A stretch of 18,121 nucleotides of DNA from Roseburia sp. GTDB lineage: Bacteria > Bacillota_A > Clostridia > Lachnospirales > Lachnospiraceae. The position numbers and the translations under genes were made by a program. Below are positions 15,467 to 18,121 of this stretch, in pieces (the stretch's first letter is position 1; every line of letters begins with the position of its first letter). The notes under the pieces were generated by a model that saw nothing but the letters and a program-made list of their open reading frames with translations, made no database searches and was not told the DNA's origin. The stretch lies in the NCBI GenBank assembly GCA_017547315.1, contig JAFYQA010000013.1, forward strand, positions 1 to 18,121, written 5' to 3'.

Positions 15467-17005
15467 TTATTTCATTAATAATGACTTACCTGTCATCTCA
15501 GCAGGCTGTTCCATTCCCATTAATTCAATCATAGTAGGAATGATATCTGCAAGACATCCGCCTTCACGTAATGTGTAAGCAGGATCTGCATTTACTAAGA
15601 TAAATGGAACTGGATTTGTTGTATGTGCTGTAAATGGTGTACCTGCTTCGTAGTCTACTAACTGTTCTGCATTACCATGGTCTGCACAGATGAACATCTG
15701 ACCATCTACTTCTTTTAATGCTTCTACGGCTTTTCCTACGCAAGCGTCTACTGTTTCAACAGCTTTCACTGCTGCTTCTTCGATACCTGTATGTCCAACC
15801 ATATCTGGGTTAGCAAAGTTCACGATGATAACATCATATTTTTCTGAACGGATTGCTTCGCAAAGTTTTTCACAAACTTCAGGAGCGCTCATCTCTGGCT
15901 GTAAGTCGTATGTTGCAACCTTTGGAGAGTTAACAAGGATACGGTCTTCACCTTCGTTTGGAGCTTCTACACCGCCGTTAAAGAAGAATGTTACATGAGC
16001 ATACTTCTCTGTCTCAGCGATACGAGCCTGTGTCTTACCATTTGCTGCAAGGTATTCACCAAATGTATTCTTTAATTCTACTTTCTTGAATGCGATTGTT
16101 TTGTTAGGAATTGTTACATCGTATTCTGTGAAGCATACATACATAACGTCTTTTCTAGCGCCTCTGTCAAAACCATCGAACTCATCCATACAGAATGTTC
16201 TTGTGATTTCACGTGCACGGTCTGGACGGAAGTTGAAGAAAATGATGCTGTCGCCATCTTTAATCGTTGTGCGTGGTGCACCGTTTTCTGTAATTGCTGT
16301 TGGCTCGAAGAACTCGTCTGTTACTTCTTTTGCATAAGAATCAGCCATTGCCTGTACTGCATCTTCTGCCTGTACGCCTTCGCCCTTTGTCAATAAGTTG
16401 TATGCTTTTTCTACACGATCCCAACGGTTATCACGGTCCATTACATAGTAACGACCACAAATGGATGCAATTTTACCAACACCGATTTCAGCCATTTTAG
16501 CTTCTAAAGCTTCAATGAAACCTTTTCCTGATGTAGGAGCTGTATCACGGCCATCTAAGAAACAGTGAACATATACGTTCTCTACGCCTTCTTTTTTTGC
16601 TAACTCTAACAAACCATAAAGGTGTGTATTGTGGCTGTGTACACCACCATCTGAAAGCAATCCATATAAATGTAAATCAGAGTTTTTCTCTTTTACATTT
16701 GCAATTGCTGCTAATAATGCTTCGTTTTTGAAGAAATCACCATCCTGGATTTCTTTTGTGATTCTGGTAAGTTCCTGGTAAACGATTCTGCCGGCACCCA
16801 TGTTTAAGTGACCTACTTCTGAGTTACCCATCTGTCCGTCTGGAAGACCAACTGCAAGACCACTTGCATAACCTTTAACAAATGGATAGGAAGCCATTAA
16901 ATTATCCATAACTGGTGTGTTTCCAATGGCAACTGCATTGCCTTCTGACTTTTCGTTAAGTCCATATCCGTCTAAAATCATAAGTACGGTTGGTTTTTTG
17001 CTCAT
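15467..17005 (-). CDS. gpmI: 2,3-bisphosphoglycerate-independent phosphoglycerate mutase
   Basis: A 512-residue cytosolic glycolytic enzyme that interconverts 3- and 2-phosphoglycerate with a Mn2+-dependent phosphoserine intermediate. The length is normal. Visible features are the metal ligand D12 in MILDGYG, the catalytic serine S62 in QMGNSEVGHLNMGAGR, DGRDTAP, and the ADHGNAE metal site near the C-terminus. I chose the ATG at 17005, giving MSKKPTVLMILDGYG, because CGAGGGAAAAATT precedes it and relatives start there; the open frame to 17083 adds an unconserved leader. The enzyme belongs to the usual glycolytic cluster next to tpiA, but a terminator separates the two and gpmI has its own promoter. 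Confidence 0.98.
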   Translation of the reverse strand: MSKKPTVLMILDGYGLNEKSEGNAVAIGNTPVMDNLMASYPFVKGYASGLAVGLPDGQMGNSEVGHLNMGAGRIVYQELTRITKEIQDGDFFKNEALLAAIANVKEKNSDLHLYGLLSDGGVHSHNTHLYGLLELAKKEGVENVYVHCFLDGRDTAPTSGKGFIEALEAKMAEIGVGKIASICGRYYVMDRDNRWDRVEKAYNLLTKGEGVQAEDAVQAMADSYAKEVTDEFFEPTAITENGAPRTTIKDGDSIIFFNFRPDRAREITRTFCMDEFDGFDRGARKDVMYVCFTEYDVTIPNKTIAFKKVELKNTFGEYLAANGKTQARIAETEKYAHVTFFFNGGVEAPNEGEDRILVNSPKVATYDLQPEMSAPEVCEKLCEAIRSEKYDVIIVNFANPDMVGHTGIEEAAVKAVETVDACVGKAVEALKEVDGQMFICADHGNAEQLVDYEAGTPFTAHTTNPVPFILVNADPAYTLREGGCLADIIPTMIELMGMEQPAEMTGKSLLMK

Positions 17006-17109
17006 AATTTTTCCCTCGCTTTTCCTGTCATTTTCTTGTTCCCTAAAAATACTCATAGGTAATATAATAAATAAACTTTCCAATACATTGTTACTGCCTC
17101 AACTCTAGC

Positions 17110-17138
17110 ATTATACTCCATTTACGTCAAGTCCGCAA
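17110..17138 (-). promoter_or_regulatory. Sigma-A promoter of gpmI
   Basis: Minus strand TTGCGG (17138-17133), 17-nt spacer, perfect TATAAT (17115-17110). The hexamers and spacing are the same as in the symporter promoter. The leader is about 95 nt. Confidence 0.7.
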
Positions 17139-17187
17139 GATATTAACGTAACAGGCTCGTTTCTAATCTAAAGCAAATATACACTAT

Positions 17188-17214
17188 ATAAACTTTCGTC
17201 TAACAAAAGTTTAT
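17188..17214. repeat. Inverted repeat between tpiA terminator and gpmI promoter
   Basis: ATAAACTTT (17188-17196) and AAAGTTTAT (17206-17214) are perfect 9-bp arms with a 9-nt loop. There is no U tract on either side. It could be a regulator site upstream of gpmI or simply a hairpin. Confidence 0.35.
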
Positions 17215-17240
17215 CTCACCATGTATTCCTTTTTTACATA

Positions 17241-17273
17241 AAAAATCTCTGCCCCATTAGGTCAGAGATTTTT
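17241..17273 (-). terminator. Rho-independent terminator of tpiA
   Basis: AAAAATCTCTG (17241-17251) and CAGAGATTTTT (17263-17273) form an 11-bp stem, extended by two C-G pairs after an A-G mismatch. The minus-strand stem ends in a U run. It begins 7 nt after the tpiA stop. Confidence 0.9.
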
Positions 17274-17280
17274 GTATTAC

Positions 17281-18030
17281 TTATTTGTAGTTTACGATCT
17301 TACCAAAATCAGCTTTTAAGCTTGCGCCGCCAACTAAGCCACCATCGATATCTGGCTGTGCAAATAATTCAGCTGCGTTAGCTGCATTAACAGAACCGCC
17401 GTACTGAATACGAACTTTTTCTGCTGTATCTGTATCGTAGATTTCTGCAATACATTCACGGATTGCTTTACAAACTTCCTGTGCCTGTTCTGTTGTAGCT
17501 GTTTTACCAGTTCCAATAGCCCAGATTGGTTCGTAAGCGATTACTAAAGAAGCAACCTGCTCTGCTGTTACGTCTTTTAAGTCAGATTTAATCTGAAGAC
17601 GAATCCAGTCAAGTGTAACACCCATTTCTCTCTGCTCTAATGTTTCACCACAGCAAAGAATTGGTGTTAAGCCATGCTCTAATGCTTTTTTCACTTTTTT
17701 GTTTAACATGCAATCACATTCATGGAAGTATTCTCTTCTTTCAGAATGTCCGATGATTACATATTTAACGCCTGCATCTACTAACATCTCTGGAGAGATT
17801 TCGCCTGTGTAAGCACCTTTTTCTTCGTAGTACATGTTTTCAGCACCAACAACTACGTTTGTACCTTTTACTGCTTCTACAACAGGAACGATGTCGATTG
17901 CAGGTACGCAGTATACTACTTCTACATCTTCGCTTGCTACAAGTGGTTTTAATTCTTCAACTAAAGCTACTGCCTGGCTAGGAGTCATGTTCATTTTCCA
18001 GTTGCCGGCTACGATTTTCTTTCTTGCCAT
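17281..18030 (-). CDS. tpiA: Triosephosphate isomerase
   Basis: A complete 249-residue cytosolic TIM-barrel enzyme interconverting dihydroxyacetone phosphate and glyceraldehyde 3-phosphate. The substrate-binding and catalytic residues are all visible: N10 and K12 in GNWKMN, H95 in IIGHSERR, E167 in [11 protein letters not shown], and the phosphate-binding YGGSV and GGLVGGAS near the end. AGTGAGGTAAATAAA precedes the ATG. The 91 nt upstream to the window edge contain no gene I can recognise and no convincing promoter; in related genomes gap and pgk commonly lie upstream, so the promoter may be outside the window. A terminator directly follows the stop codon. Confidence 0.98.
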   Translation of the reverse strand: MARKKIVAGNWKMNMTPSQAVALVEELKPLVASEDVEVVYCVPAIDIVPVVEAVKGTNVVVGAENMYYEEKGAYTGEISPEMLVDAGVKYVIIGHSERREYFHECDCMLNKKVKKALEHGLTPILCCGETLEQREMGVTLDWIRLQIKSDLKDVTAEQVASLVIAYEPIWAIGTGKTATTEQAQEVCKAIRECIAEIYDTDTAEKVRIQYGGSVNAANAAELFAQPDIDGGLVGGASLKADFGKIVNYK

Positions 18031-18121
18031 TTTATTTACCTCACTTTTATGTATATATGTCGGAGCATCCTGTATACAATCCTAATGCTTCCGCAATTTA
18101 CAATAGAAACTTACTTTTCAT

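Noticed and set aside
17006..17083. Longer N-terminus for phosphoglycerate mutase starting at 17083
   Set aside because: It is inconsistent with the family start, and a GAGG site precedes the ATG at 17005.

Overview
The window looks like chromosome of a motile, anaerobic, low-GC Firmicute, most probably a Lachnospiraceae member (Roseburia/Agathobacter/Lachnospira-like). That is inferred from protein style, AT-rich intergenic DNA, strong Shine-Dalgarno sites, chemoreceptors, a flagellin lysine-methylase, a flavodiiron protein and ordinary sigma-A promoters. Nearly all genes are on the minus strand; the exceptions are one membrane acyltransferase and a probable small RNA. I see no tRNA, rRNA, CRISPR array, transposase or integrase.

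Reading the minus-strand units from the right edge: tpiA with its own terminator; gpmI with promoter and terminator; a 456-nt gap holding a self-contained plus-strand promoter/terminator unit (candidate sRNA) and the plsC promoter; plsC followed after 32 nt by a diguanylate cyclase with a LacI-type ligand-binding domain; then, convergent to it, the plus-strand acyltransferase, sharing a hairpin terminator. Divergent from the acyltransferase is a flavodiiron protein gene (fprA), followed by a two-gene unit of a FliB-type lysine methylase and a chemoreceptor ending in a YcgR/PilZ c-di-GMP-binding module. Next comes a translationally coupled pair of a GPH sugar symporter and a phosphodiester glycosidase, then a classical dCache-type chemoreceptor, and finally a partial gene cut by the left edge (transglutaminase-like family).

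The common theme of the middle of the window is motility and c-di-GMP signalling: a c-di-GMP synthase, a chemoreceptor that could read c-di-GMP, a flagellin-modifying enzyme and a second receptor. The most striking sequence-level observation is that the cyclase ORF loses its conserved GGDEF C-terminus through a one-base deletion: the missing 36 residues are present in the -1 frame and run to the terminator. The most novel-looking items are the receptor-PilZ fusion paired with fliB, the orphan ~120-nt transcript with operator-like repeats, and the symporter/cytosolic phosphodiester glycosidase pair.
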